From Desulfosporosinus sp. (lineage in GTDB: Bacteria; Bacillota; Desulfitobacteriia; Desulfitobacteriales; Desulfitobacteriaceae), in NCBI GenBank assembly GCA_003132105.1, contig PKWS01000165.1, positions 1 to 8,659 of the forward strand: DNA of 8,659 nt. The letters are read 5' to 3'. The notes beneath the pieces were generated by a model. That model had not been told where the DNA came from and ran no database searches. It worked only from the letters and a program-made list of their open reading frames with translations. Below, one piece after another: positions 1-6,335 of this stretch. Position 1 is the first letter of the stretch. The number at the start of each line of letters is the position of its first letter. The position numbers and the translations under genes were made by a program.

Positions 1-809
1 GAAAAATTGTGAGTGGAGAAGTCATTTTTAACGGTAAAGATTTGGTCAAAGCATCTGAGCGTGAAATGATGAAAATTCGGGGCAATGATATTGCAATGAT
101 CTTTCAGGATCCCATGACATCTTTAAACCCCGTGCTTACGGTTGGGGAGCAAATCATGGAAGCTATTGTACTCCACCAGAAAGTTGGGCGCTCTGACGCT
201 AAAAAAAAGGCTATAGAGATGCTCAAGACAGTAGGTATTCCAGAGTCAGAAATCCGAGTGAACAATTATCCACATCAATTTAGTGGGGGTATGCGGCAAA
301 GGGTCATGATTGCTATGGCCTTGTCCTGTAATCCAAAACTCCTCATTGCTGATGAACCAACCACAGCGCTGGATGTGACGATTCAAGCACAGATCCTCAG
401 CTTAATGAATAAATTAAAAGACGATTTTGGTACGGCCATTATGTTGATTACGCATGATTTAGGGGTTGTCGCTGAATTATGCCAAAAGGTATTAGTGATG
501 TATGCAGGTAACACGGTGGAATACACGGACTCCAGAGCCTTGTTTGCAACTCCCAAACATCCCTATACTTGGGGACTTTTAGGATCGTTGCCCAAACTAG
601 ATGAGTCTGAAAAGCAACGTCTGGAGCCCATAGAAGGACATCCCCCGGATTTACGCCATTTACCTCAGGGCTGTAATTTTGCCCCGCGCTGTAAGCACAA
701 GTTGCCTATCTGTGAACAGCAAAAACCAATCCTGCGTGAGATTGAACCAGGCCATATGGTCAGTTGCTTCTTGTACGAAGTTGGGGAAAGGGGAGAGCAG
801 CATGACTGA
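1..809 (+). CDS. oppD: Oligopeptide/dipeptide ABC transporter ATP-binding subunit, OppD/DppD type (5' end missing)
   Basis: ATPase subunit that would power peptide (or nickel) uptake at the inner face of the membrane with a partner ATPase and two permeases. The frame is open from base 3, so the gene begins before the window and the GTG at 9 is an internal codon. The Walker A loop is therefore missing. Counting from base 9, visible motifs are the Q-loop MIFQDP (residues 30-35), signature FSGGMRQR (91-98), Walker B LLIADEP (111-117) and the switch histidine in LITHD (146-150). The C-terminal peptide-transporter extension starts near HPYTWGLL. It has four cysteines spaced CX5CX6CX17C (222, 228, 235, 253), the spacing linked in DppD-type ATPases to a [4Fe-4S] cluster. 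The stop overlaps the next gene by 8 bases, so translation is probably coupled. Family is certain; the substrate cannot be told. Confidence 0.95.
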   Translation, partial: KIVSGEVIFNGKDLVKASEREMMKIRGNDIAMIFQDPMTSLNPVLTVGEQIMEAIVLHQKVGRSDAKKKAIEMLKTVGIPESEIRVNNYPHQFSGGMRQRVMIAMALSCNPKLLIADEPTTALDVTIQAQILSLMNKLKDDFGTAIMLITHDLGVVAELCQKVLVMYAGNTVEYTDSRALFATPKHPYTWGLLGSLPKLDESEKQRLEPIEGHPPDLRHLPQGCNFAPRCKHKLPICEQQKPILREIEPGHMVSCFLYEVGERGEQHD

Positions 810-1791
810 GAAAATACTGGAGAAAGAGACGTTACTAAAAGTAGAGAAGCTTCAAAAGTATTTCCCAATTCGGAAGGGAATTGTTGTTCAAAGGCATGTG
901 GGAGATGTTAAGGCAGTTGACGGGGTTTCGTTCGATATTAGACGTGGAGAAACGCTTGGTATGGTCGGAGAAAGCGGCTGTGGAAAATCTACCATTGGGC
1001 GGACAATCTTAAGATTACTAGAACCTACTGCTGGAAAGGTGACCTTTGAGGGGAAAGTCCTTAATGATCTTTCTGGTGAAGAAATGCGTAAAATGCGTAG
1101 TGAGATGCAGATGATCTTCCAAGATCCCTATGCTTCCTTGAACCCTCGGATGAGAGTTGGAGATATCATCGGTGAACCAATATTGATCCATGGAATATCC
1201 AATCGTGTAGAAAGAGAGAAACGGGTCCGGAAACTTCTAGATGTTGTTGGCTTAAGTCCTTATCATGGAGCACGCTATTCTCATGAATTTTCGGGTGGAC
1301 AACGTCAACGAATTGGGATTGCCAGGGCCTTGTCGGTTAACCCCAAGCTGATCGTTTGCGATGAACCGGTTTCTGCCCTGGATGTGTCTATTCAAGCGCA
1401 GGTCATTAACTTACTGGAGGATTTACAGAAAGAGTTCAATTTAACCTATCTGTTTATTGCTCATGATTTGTCTGTAGTCAAGCATATCAGCGATCGGGTC
1501 GTTGTTATGTACTTAGGTAAGATGGTGGAACTATCCGAATCGAAGGAACTTTACAAAAACCCTTTGCATCCCTATACGATCGCGCTATTATCTGCCATTC
1601 CGGTTCCCGATCCAACGGTCAAGAAAGATCGCATAATTCTAAAAGGGGATGTTCCAAGCCCGGTTAATCCACCTTCAGGCTGCCATTTTCATACTCGTTG
1701 TCCTAAAGTACAAGAAATTTGTAAGAAACAGGATCCTGAATTTAAGGATATTGGAAATGGTCATTACGTTGCTTGTCACTTTGTAAATTAA
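802..1791 (+). CDS. oppF: Oligopeptide/dipeptide ABC transporter ATP-binding subunit, OppF/DppF type
   Basis: Second ATPase of the peptide importer, 329 residues, the usual length. I start it at ATG 802 rather than the upstream in-frame ATG at 679. The extra 41 residues would lie wholly over the previous gene and resemble no transporter sequence, while 802 has a purine-rich ribosome site (AAGGGGAG, about 788-795). Motifs: Walker A GESGCGKST (56-64), Q-loop QDPYASLNP (107-115), signature FSGGQRQR (163-170), Walker B LIVCDEP (183-189), switch His221 in FIAHD, and the HPYTIALL extension from about 256. It carries the same CX5CX6CX17C cysteine set as its partner (294, 300, 307, 325). The 8-base overlap with the upstream ATPase and the hairpin right after the stop indicate that this is the last gene of the operon. 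Confidence 0.96.
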   Translation: MTEKILEKETLLKVEKLQKYFPIRKGIVVQRHVGDVKAVDGVSFDIRRGETLGMVGESGCGKSTIGRTILRLLEPTAGKVTFEGKVLNDLSGEEMRKMRSEMQMIFQDPYASLNPRMRVGDIIGEPILIHGISNRVEREKRVRKLLDVVGLSPYHGARYSHEFSGGQRQRIGIARALSVNPKLIVCDEPVSALDVSIQAQVINLLEDLQKEFNLTYLFIAHDLSVVKHISDRVVVMYLGKMVELSESKELYKNPLHPYTIALLSAIPVPDPTVKKDRIILKGDVPSPVNPPSGCHFHTRCPKVQEICKKQDPEFKDIGNGHYVACHFVN

Positions 1792-1803
1792 ACAGAATTG
1801 GTA

Positions 1804-1833
1804 GAGGGTTGGTAATCAAATTTACCAACCCTC
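1804..1833 (+). terminator. Terminator of the peptide transporter operon
   Basis: A perfect 12-bp stem (GAGGGTTGGTAA at 1804-1815 with TTACCAACCCTC at 1822-1833) and 6-base loop lie 12 bases after the oppF stop. The following tract (ATTTAAT) is only partly T-rich, so termination may be incomplete, but stem and placement fit. Confidence 0.75.
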
Positions 1834-1892
1834 ATTTAATGAAGAAAACTCTTCGGAAGAAATTAATTTTATCCGATTCCTAAAAATGAAGT

Positions 1893-1925
1893 AGCAATAA
1901 CAAAACCACAACATAGTTGTGGTTT
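1893..1925 (-). terminator. Terminator downstream of tRNA-Arg
   Basis: A 10-bp perfect inverted repeat (1903-1912 with 1916-1925, 3-base loop) starts 12 bases beyond the 3' end of the minus-strand tRNA. On the minus strand it is followed by a T-rich tail (TTTTGTTATT, including the last stem bases), giving a rho-independent terminator for the tRNA transcript. Confidence 0.65.
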
Positions 1926-1937
1926 AAATATCATTAT

Positions 1938-2013
1938 TGGTGCGCCCGGCGGGATTTGAACCTGCGACCTCCGGCTTCGGAAACCGTCACTCTATCCACT
2001 GAGCTACGAGCGC
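1938..2013 (-). tRNA. tRNA-Arg, anticodon CCG
   Basis: Read on the minus strand this is a full 76-base cloverleaf with encoded CCA. The acceptor arm is GCGCTCG with CGGGCGC (wobble at one pair), the D-arm is GCTC/GAGT, and the anticodon loop TTCCGAA puts CCG at plus positions 1978-1980. The T-arm has the usual GGTTCAAATCC core. CCG decodes CGG arginine codons. One oddity is that the first anticodon-stem pair (27-43) reads A with G, whereas a Watson-Crick pair is usual there. The tRNA has its own promoter upstream and hairpin terminator downstream, so it appears to be a single-gene unit. Confidence 0.96.
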
Positions 2014-2032
2014 TTGCTGAGGACACTTCATT

Positions 2033-2061
2033 ACTTTACTCAATAATATGTATTTTGTCAA
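2033..2061 (-). promoter_or_regulatory. Sigma-A promoter of tRNA-Arg
   Basis: On the minus strand a consensus -35 box TTGACA (2056-2061) is followed by exactly 17 bases and TAAAGT (2033-2038, 4 of 6 matches). The -10 box lies 19 bases before the tRNA 5' end, so transcription would start about a dozen bases ahead of the mature tRNA. Confidence 0.75.
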
Positions 2062-2070
2062 GCATTATCC

Positions 2071-2121
2071 GTCCTTCACGAATTGATTTCTAGGGATTAT
2101 ACGTATAGAATAATGAAGGAC
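2071..2121. repeat. Nested inverted repeat between tRNA-Arg and yitT
   Basis: Eight-base arms GTCCTTCA (2071-2078) and TGAAGGAC (2114-2121) are inverted copies 35 bases apart. Between them is a perfect 10-bp palindrome TATACGTATA (2098-2107). The element lies just upstream of the yitT -35 box and behind the tRNA -35 box. Its function is unknown; an operator is possible. Confidence 0.5.
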
Positions 2122-2138
2122 TGGAAAGGGCTTAAAAG

Positions 2139-2167
2139 TTGTCACTTTGGAGACTCTAAAGTATAAT
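2139..2167 (+). promoter_or_regulatory. Sigma-A promoter of yitT
   Basis: TTGTCA (2139-2144, 5 of 6 matches) is separated by exactly 17 bases from a perfect TATAAT (2162-2167). Transcription would start near 2174, leaving a leader of about 70 bases before the TTG start codon. Confidence 0.8.
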
Positions 2168-2190
2168 TCAAACGAGGATAAAGGAAACTT

Positions 2191-2222
2191 ACTTCAGGTG
2201 GAGTTTCAACTCCATCTGAAGT
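2191..2222 (+). promoter_or_regulatory. Stable hairpin in the yitT leader
   Basis: Arms 2191-2204 and 2209-2222 form a 14-bp stem with one G-U pair and a TTCA loop, between the promoter and the ribosome site. The following bases (TTAGTTGAACGG) are not a good T tract, so it is not a plain terminator. It could affect mRNA stability or translation. Confidence 0.55.
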
Positions 2223-2243
2223 TTAGTTGAACGGGGGATTCTA

Positions 2244-3113
2244 TTGCACTGGAGAAGCATACGCGAATATTTCACGTTACAATTGTTGAAACACTTTGTT
2301 GGGATCATAATAGGTGCAACGATAGTAAGTGCGAGTATCAATACACTGATTATTCCCAACCAAATTGCCGATGGTGGGGTTACAGGAATCGCTATTATCT
2401 TGCATTACTTATTTCATTGGCCAGTGAGTTGGGCTGTCCTTTTGCTAAATCTGCCGCTTTTCATTCTGGGCTTTCGAATGGTAGGACGAAATTTCTTGAT
2501 TTTCAGTATCGTGGGTGTTGGTGTACTCTCTGCCACGCTTTCTTTGACAACACATCTTCCAGTATTAACTCATGATACGCTGCTCGCCGCTATAGCAGGA
2601 GGGGTCCTTTCGGGAATCGGGATGGGTATAATATTTCGCTCCAGAGGGTCACTTGGTGGAACAGACATTTTAGCGGTATTGTTTGCTAGAACTACCTCCT
2701 TCAGTGTGGGTCAAATATTACTGATAATTGATGCGTCCATTTTCCTTGGGGTCGCGATCTTGTTTAGACCAGAGATGGCCATGTATGCTATGATCTATAT
2801 GTTTATTGCTACTAGAGTCGTTGATCTTGTACAGGAAGGCCTGAGTCACTCCAAGTCGGTCATGGTGGTAACTGCGCACCCTCAGAGAATTGCTGATGAA
2901 ATCATAGCGAAAATTGGTCGAGGTGTTACACTTTTTCAAGCGACTGGGGCTTTTTCTGGAGAGGCTAAACAAGTAGTATATTGCGTTATAAATCGCACAG
3001 AATTGTCCCAAATCAAAGAAATCGTACGTGAGCAAGATCCACAGGCTTTTGTGGCAATTTCTGAGGTACCTGAAGTTGTTGGAGAAGGCTTTTCATCATG
3101 GAAAGGACATTAA
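2244..3113 (+). CDS. yitT: YitT family membrane protein (DUF161 repeats plus DUF2179)
   Basis: Integral membrane protein of 289 residues, the usual YitT length; the family's function is unknown. The first part is hydrophobic, with likely membrane segments near 17-38, 45-57, 62-80, 84-102, 112-131, 155-174 and 176-196. It includes the family-typical IPNQIADGGVTGIAIIL (37-53) and the internal repeat RGSLGGTDILAVLF (134-147). Residues about 205-280 form the soluble DUF2179 domain, with GRGVTLFQATGAFSGE (225-240) and the closing DPQAFVAISEVPEVVGEGF. The start is TTG at 2244, preceded by GGGGG (2233-2237) at suitable spacing. No in-frame ATG gives a full first helix. It has its own promoter and leader hairpin. 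Its stop lies 3 bases from the stop of the opposite-strand pdaB, with no terminator between. Confidence 0.92.
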   Translation: MHWRSIREYFTLQLLKHFVGIIIGATIVSASINTLIIPNQIADGGVTGIAIILHYLFHWPVSWAVLLLNLPLFILGFRMVGRNFLIFSIVGVGVLSATLSLTTHLPVLTHDTLLAAIAGGVLSGIGMGIIFRSRGSLGGTDILAVLFARTTSFSVGQILLIIDASIFLGVAILFRPEMAMYAMIYMFIATRVVDLVQEGLSHSKSVMVVTAHPQRIADEIIAKIGRGVTLFQATGAFSGEAKQVVYCVINRTELSQIKEIVREQDPQAFVAISEVPEVVGEGFSSWKGH

Positions 3114-3116
3114 GAG

Positions 3117-3908
3117 TTATTTGACAGGCGCAATAGGTTCTTCCTTCAGATTACTTTCAGGTGGCCAAGTACTGCTCGCCTGATCAAGCAACTGGCCGAC
3201 CGGGATTAAGCTGTACCCTTTGCTTTTTAAGTTTTTAATGACTGTTGGCAAGGCTTGAGGGGTATCTGGTGCAGAGTCTGAGGCATGAAATAAAATAATG
3301 TCCCCGGTTTTAGCCCCGCCTCCTGGTTTTATCCCGTTAAGTACATTATTGATAATGGCACTTGCGCCTGGTCGTTTCCAGTCCAGAGAATCCACACTCC
3401 ATTGGATCACTCGGTATCCTAATTTATGAGCCTCTGATATAACCTTATTATTATATGCACCGTTGGGTGTGCGGATTAATTGAACTGAACGACCAGTTAT
3501 CTTTTCAAGGACCTTTTGTGAAGTGGTAATCTCATTCTCAATTTCAGGGGATCCCAAGGTATTAAGATCGATATGGCGGTTGCCATGCGAACCGATTTCA
3601 TGACCTTCTTTCACCATTCTCTGCACCAAATCTTGATGCTTATCTGCCCAAGGACTGGAAAGGAAAAAAGTGGCATGAATGCCTTCCTGTTTGAGAATAT
3701 CAAGGATTGGTTCTGCTGTTTTTTCTCCCCAACTGATATCAAAGGTCAGTCCGATCGCTTGGGTGTTGACAGTTGCTGAGTATATCGGTTTTAATTTTCC
3801 AGAAAATACAGATGTGGCATTTTCACGGTAAGCGACTAAGACGAACAATAGGATTCCCCAGAGGATAATATTACGCCACGATGGACGTTTGAAAACAATG
3901 ATTCGCAT
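3117..3908 (-). CDS. pdaB: Polysaccharide deacetylase, PdaB-like sporulation protein
   Basis: Membrane-anchored NodB-fold protein of 263 residues. PdaB proteins act on spore cortex peptidoglycan in Bacillus and are needed to keep spores stable. Residues 11-26 form a single hydrophobic signal anchor after a basic N-terminus. NodB motifs are TFDISWG (55-61), SHGNRH (107-112, metal-type His108 and His112), RTPNGAY (146-152), WSVDSLDW (170-177) and ILFHAS (205-210, His208). Motif 1 keeps the first Asp (57) but has Ile where classical deacetylases have the second, metal-binding Asp; TFDISWG is, as far as I recall, normal in the PdaB branch. The C-terminal tail after 245 is Pro/Glu-rich. The start ATG at 3908 has an ideal AAGGAGGAA site (3915-3923) 6 bases away. 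I see no clear sigma-E, sigma-G or sigma-A promoter in the short gap upstream. Confidence 0.93.
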   Translation of the reverse strand: MRIIVFKRPSWRNIILWGILLFVLVAYRENATSVFSGKLKPIYSATVNTQAIGLTFDISWGEKTAEPILDILKQEGIHATFFLSSPWADKHQDLVQRMVKEGHEIGSHGNRHIDLNTLGSPEIENEITTSQKVLEKITGRSVQLIRTPNGAYNNKVISEAHKLGYRVIQWSVDSLDWKRPGASAIINNVLNGIKPGGGAKTGDIILFHASDSAPDTPQALPTVIKNLKSKGYSLIPVGQLLDQASSTWPPESNLKEEPIAPVK

Positions 3909-3964
3909 TTGGCATTCCTCCTTCGATTAAAAGATATTCATGCCAAAGCCAGATAATGAAGAGT

Positions 3965-3995
3965 AAAACAAAAAAAACGCCTTTTTAAGGCGTTT
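3965..3995 (-). terminator. Terminator after the small membrane protein gene
   Basis: Stem AAACGCCTT (3975-3983) with AAGGCGTTT (3987-3995), 3-base loop, followed on the minus strand by a T run (TTTT then TGTTTT). It lies 15 bases past the stop of the 83-residue gene and isolates it from pdaB. A classic rho-independent terminator. Confidence 0.85.
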
Positions 3996-4010
3996 AATTT
4001 TATACAGGTG

Positions 4011-4262
4011 TTATCTTGAGAGTTTATGCATCAAAAACTGGAATAAATCTAGTTTAAACAAGAACTTAAGAAAGAAATGCAGGACAATAAAAGAGACAAC
4101 TAATAAAACACCTAAGCGTATCAGGAAGAAGGTAATGGCAAACACCCACGTGAAAACCATACCTAAGACTAAGGCAGAAATATAAAGACCCAATATCAGT
4201 ATGAGAAGTTTGAGTGCAACCATCCAATAATTTGAAGATCCGGTTGGACGATATGTGTTCAT
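4011..4262 (-). CDS. Small two-helix membrane protein, unknown
   Basis: I do not recognise this 83-residue protein. It has a short polar N-terminus (MNTYRPTGSSNYW), then two long hydrophobic stretches (about 14-42 and 43-68), and a basic end (KLSR). That gives a hairpin membrane topology with few charges between the helices. The start ATG at 4262 has an AAGGGAGT site (4274-4281) about 11 bases upstream, somewhat far. A strong terminator follows the stop, which argues for a genuine transcribed gene rather than a chance frame. It is divergent from the tetratricopeptide gene and lies in the same orientation behind pdaB, from which the terminator separates it. A sporulation or envelope role is possible but unsupported. 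Confidence 0.7.
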   Translation of the reverse strand: MNTYRPTGSSNYWMVALKLLILILGLYISALVLGMVFTWVFAITFFLIRLGVLLVVSFIVLHFFLKFLFKLDLFQFLMHKLSR

Positions 4263-4425
4263 AGGCTTAAAACACTCCCTTCAATTGGAATAAGACTATC
4301 ATATTTCGACTTTTATGTCTATAATACAAGCTCGTTCATCTTAAAGTTCCTTTGTTAATTTCTCTATATGATATTCCCTATAAATCAACTCATGCATATG
4401 ATGGAGCAAACACGGAGGCGATAAT

Positions 4426-5694
4426 ATGCACGATGGAGAGTTATCAGTTTGGCGGACCCTTATGGAAGATGGAACACAGTGCCTAGGAGAAGAACAGTAT
4501 CTTAAAGCCGAAGAGTATTTTTCACAGGCACTTTTAGAAGCTTATCAATTAAATGTTCTAGAAATCGTGGCATTTACGTTACGATTGTTAGCGACTGTGA
4601 GAGTGCGCTTAGAAAAATTTGAGTTTGCGGAAAAAGGTTTCAGAAAAGCGTTACATATTTGTCAAGAGATTCAGAATGCAAAAGGGATGGCTGAAGCATG
4701 GGCAGGGTTAGCCAGCGTCTCAGTTAAAAAGGGAAAGTTTCGAGAGGCGGGCAAGAAGTATGAGCGAGCAACTTCAGTTTACCCTAGCTCATCTCCACAG
4801 TTAAGGCTTGGTATGCTCTACTCAGACCTTGGTCAAGTATATGCTACTCTTGAAGATTGGACTAGGGCCAATAGAGCCTATACACAGGCGCACGTAATTT
4901 GTCGCTCTAATGGGTTTCCCAAAGGGGAGGCAGAGTTGGATGTTCTCTTAGGAGAATTATGCTTTCGACAGGAAAACAAAACAGAGGCATCAAACTACTT
5001 GAAGAATGCCTGTCAGATTTTTGCTCAAATAGATGATGTGGTCGCGTTGTCGAATACACTTCAATATTTGGCTTTAGTTTACTTTGAACACAATGAAATG
5101 CGTTTGGCTTTTGAATGTCAACAAAGGGCGGTTGCCCTCTGCCTGAAATTTGATACAAGAAATATTTTCAGTGAAAACTGTTATTTTTTAAGTAAAATTG
5201 AACAATCTTTAGAAAACTATGAAGAAGCGAGATATTACCTGGAATTGTCTATTCGGTTTTATCCCCAACAAGATTTAGATCTTGCCTTGCGCTATCAAAG
5301 CTTAGCAAGTTTATTCTTTCTTTCCATGGATTTAGAAAAGGCTGAACTCAATTATTTAAAGGCCTTAAGTCTCTTAGAGACGATAGATGATGTGCGAATC
5401 GGCGAAATATATGAAGCATTGGCCGCACTTAAAGAAATTCGGGAACATAAGGTATCGCCAGTTAACTCACGAGACATATCTGAAGACAAGTCCCAACTAC
5501 AGGGTGAGTCTGCGCTAGAGGCTTTAGTTCGTTTGGCAGAGCTGAATGAAAAACAACGGAATTTCAGAGATGCCTTGGAATGTTACTGGAAGGCTCTTGA
5601 AATGGGAAGGGATGCTGAAATTAGGACAGATTGGATTGAGACAAAAGTTCAACGGGTTTCAAAACGTCTTCGCCGCAAAAAGTCGACAAGATGA
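4426..5694 (+). CDS. Tetratricopeptide repeat protein
   Basis: A 422-residue all-helical protein made almost wholly of TPR units, so it is probably a cytoplasmic protein-binding scaffold; no catalytic domain, signal peptide or membrane segment is visible. Repeat-like units with the A-x-x-x-Y/F-x-x-A pattern are seen near residues 24-38 (YLKAEEYFSQALLEA), 64-78, 104-118, 144-158, 184-198, 224-238, 264-278, 303-317 and 379-393. They are spaced close to 40 residues, longer than the 34 of canonical TPR, as in the TPR_12/MalT-like and Rap-type arrays. A polar linker (about 340-362) precedes the last unit, and the tail is strongly basic (RLRRKK). The start ATG 4426 has GGAGG at 4414-4418. The binding partner is unknown; no regulator domain or phr-like gene adjoins it. 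Confidence 0.88.
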   Translation: MHDGELSVWRTLMEDGTQCLGEEQYLKAEEYFSQALLEAYQLNVLEIVAFTLRLLATVRVRLEKFEFAEKGFRKALHICQEIQNAKGMAEAWAGLASVSVKKGKFREAGKKYERATSVYPSSSPQLRLGMLYSDLGQVYATLEDWTRANRAYTQAHVICRSNGFPKGEAELDVLLGELCFRQENKTEASNYLKNACQIFAQIDDVVALSNTLQYLALVYFEHNEMRLAFECQQRAVALCLKFDTRNIFSENCYFLSKIEQSLENYEEARYYLELSIRFYPQQDLDLALRYQSLASLFFLSMDLEKAELNYLKALSLLETIDDVRIGEIYEALAALKEIREHKVSPVNSRDISEDKSQLQGESALEALVRLAELNEKQRNFRDALECYWKALEMGRDAEIRTDWIETKVQRVSKRLRRKKSTR

Positions 5695-5788
5695 TTTTCA
5701 AATAATTCGAAAATCAGGCTTTATAAATCCACTCGATTCAGATAGAATAGCATTATAGAAAGTCTCTCCAATAAAAGGAGGGATTGGG

Positions 5789-5812
5789 ATGGGGGTATAT
5801 CAACATGCGTGA
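5789..5812 (+). CDS. Possible 7-codon leader peptide (MGVYQHA)
   Basis: The best ribosome site in this gap (AAGGAGG, 5775-5781) is spaced ideally, 7 bases, from ATG 5789. That ATG opens only a seven-codon frame ending TGA at 5810-5812. Its stop overlaps by 8 bases the ATG at 5805 chosen for the following gene, a pattern compatible with coupled re-initiation. It may instead be chance. Confidence 0.3.
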   Translation: MGVYQHA

Positions 5813-6335
5813 GGAAGATGCGATACTCCTGGAGTGCTTGGAAGACGTGTATCATACCTTTGAAAAAGTCTTGAAGAAGGCCCAAAAAGTTCGTTCGATA
5901 CATGTCCGAAAATTCGAACAAATCCTGGATGACTTGCGAAGCGAGCGCCGGGTATTTGAGGAAATTTCTATCCCAGCTCGACTCATTGTTGAACAACTTT
6001 TGGAATCCCAATTTAGAGTTGGACAGGTTGCCCTGGAAGCGGAATATCTAAGACAACCTTTTACTGGAGTTGAAGCCGTTAAGGTTGAGGAATTCGGAAT
6101 AATCCGTATTAAACTTGGGGAAGTAGAAATTACATGGCGCGATGGTAATTATTCCTATTACCTTTATCCCGATAAAGTGGAGTTAAGAGCTATTGATGAG
6201 AAGTCTGCAATTAAGTTGTTTTTTTCAATTCCCTTTAATCGGCAAACTTTAGAGAGGTTTCCTGAGATCAAAACGTCCCCGAATGTTGTTTATATACATC
6301 CACAACTTGAAATTTGGATAGGGGGTGTTCAATAA
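5805..6335 (+). CDS. Unrecognised protein translationally coupled to the corrinoid adenosyltransferase
   Basis: I do not recognise this 176-residue soluble protein. Residues 1-80 look helical and charged (VYHTFEKVLKKAQKVRSIH, then FEQILDDLRSERRVFEE), possibly a coiled coil. Residues 88-176 look beta-rich with many aromatic residues (VEITWRDGNYSYYLYPDKVELRAI, broken by short polar turns). There are no cysteine clusters, nucleotide-binding loops, signal peptide or membrane helices. I prefer ATG 5805, with GGGGG at 5791-5795, because the alternative TTG at 5784 sits one base from the AGGAGGG site, too close to use it. Its TAA shares a base with the next ATG (TAATG), so the two proteins are made from one message. 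A link to corrinoid chemistry rests only on that coupling. Confidence 0.8.
   Translation: MREEDAILLECLEDVYHTFEKVLKKAQKVRSIHVRKFEQILDDLRSERRVFEEISIPARLIVEQLLESQFRVGQVALEAEYLRQPFTGVEAVKVEEFGIIRIKLGEVEITWRDGNYSYYLYPDKVELRAIDEKSAIKLFFSIPFNRQTLERFPEIKTSPNVVYIHPQLEIWIGGVQ

Noticed and set aside
679..801. In-frame upstream extension of oppF starting at ATG 679
   Set aside because: It lies entirely within the OppD-type gene, matches no transporter sequence, and ATG 802 has its own ribosome site.
1938..2013. tRNA-Arg as an attachment site for an integrated element
   Set aside because: There is no integrase, no second copy of the tRNA 3' end and no change in gene type on either side within the window.
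2718..3035. Long minus-strand open frame inside yitT, and similar frames inside pdaB, the TPR gene, cobO and glnA
   Set aside because: They lie wholly within well-supported genes in another frame, lack ribosome sites and show no recognisable protein features.
4263..4425. TATAAT at 4320-4325 and other AT-rich boxes as promoters for the divergent TPR and small membrane protein genes
   Set aside because: No acceptable -35 box lies 16-18 bases upstream on either strand, so promoters here cannot be placed with confidence.
5695..5783. AT-rich hairpin GATTTTC...GAAAATC (5693-5715) as a terminator for the TPR gene
   Set aside because: The stem has a single G-C pair at each end, a 9-base loop and no T run after it, so it is too weak to call.
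6100..6334. Cobalamin riboswitch controlling cobO
   Set aside because: The region upstream is coding sequence of the coupled gene; I saw no B12-box-like conserved core anywhere in the window.
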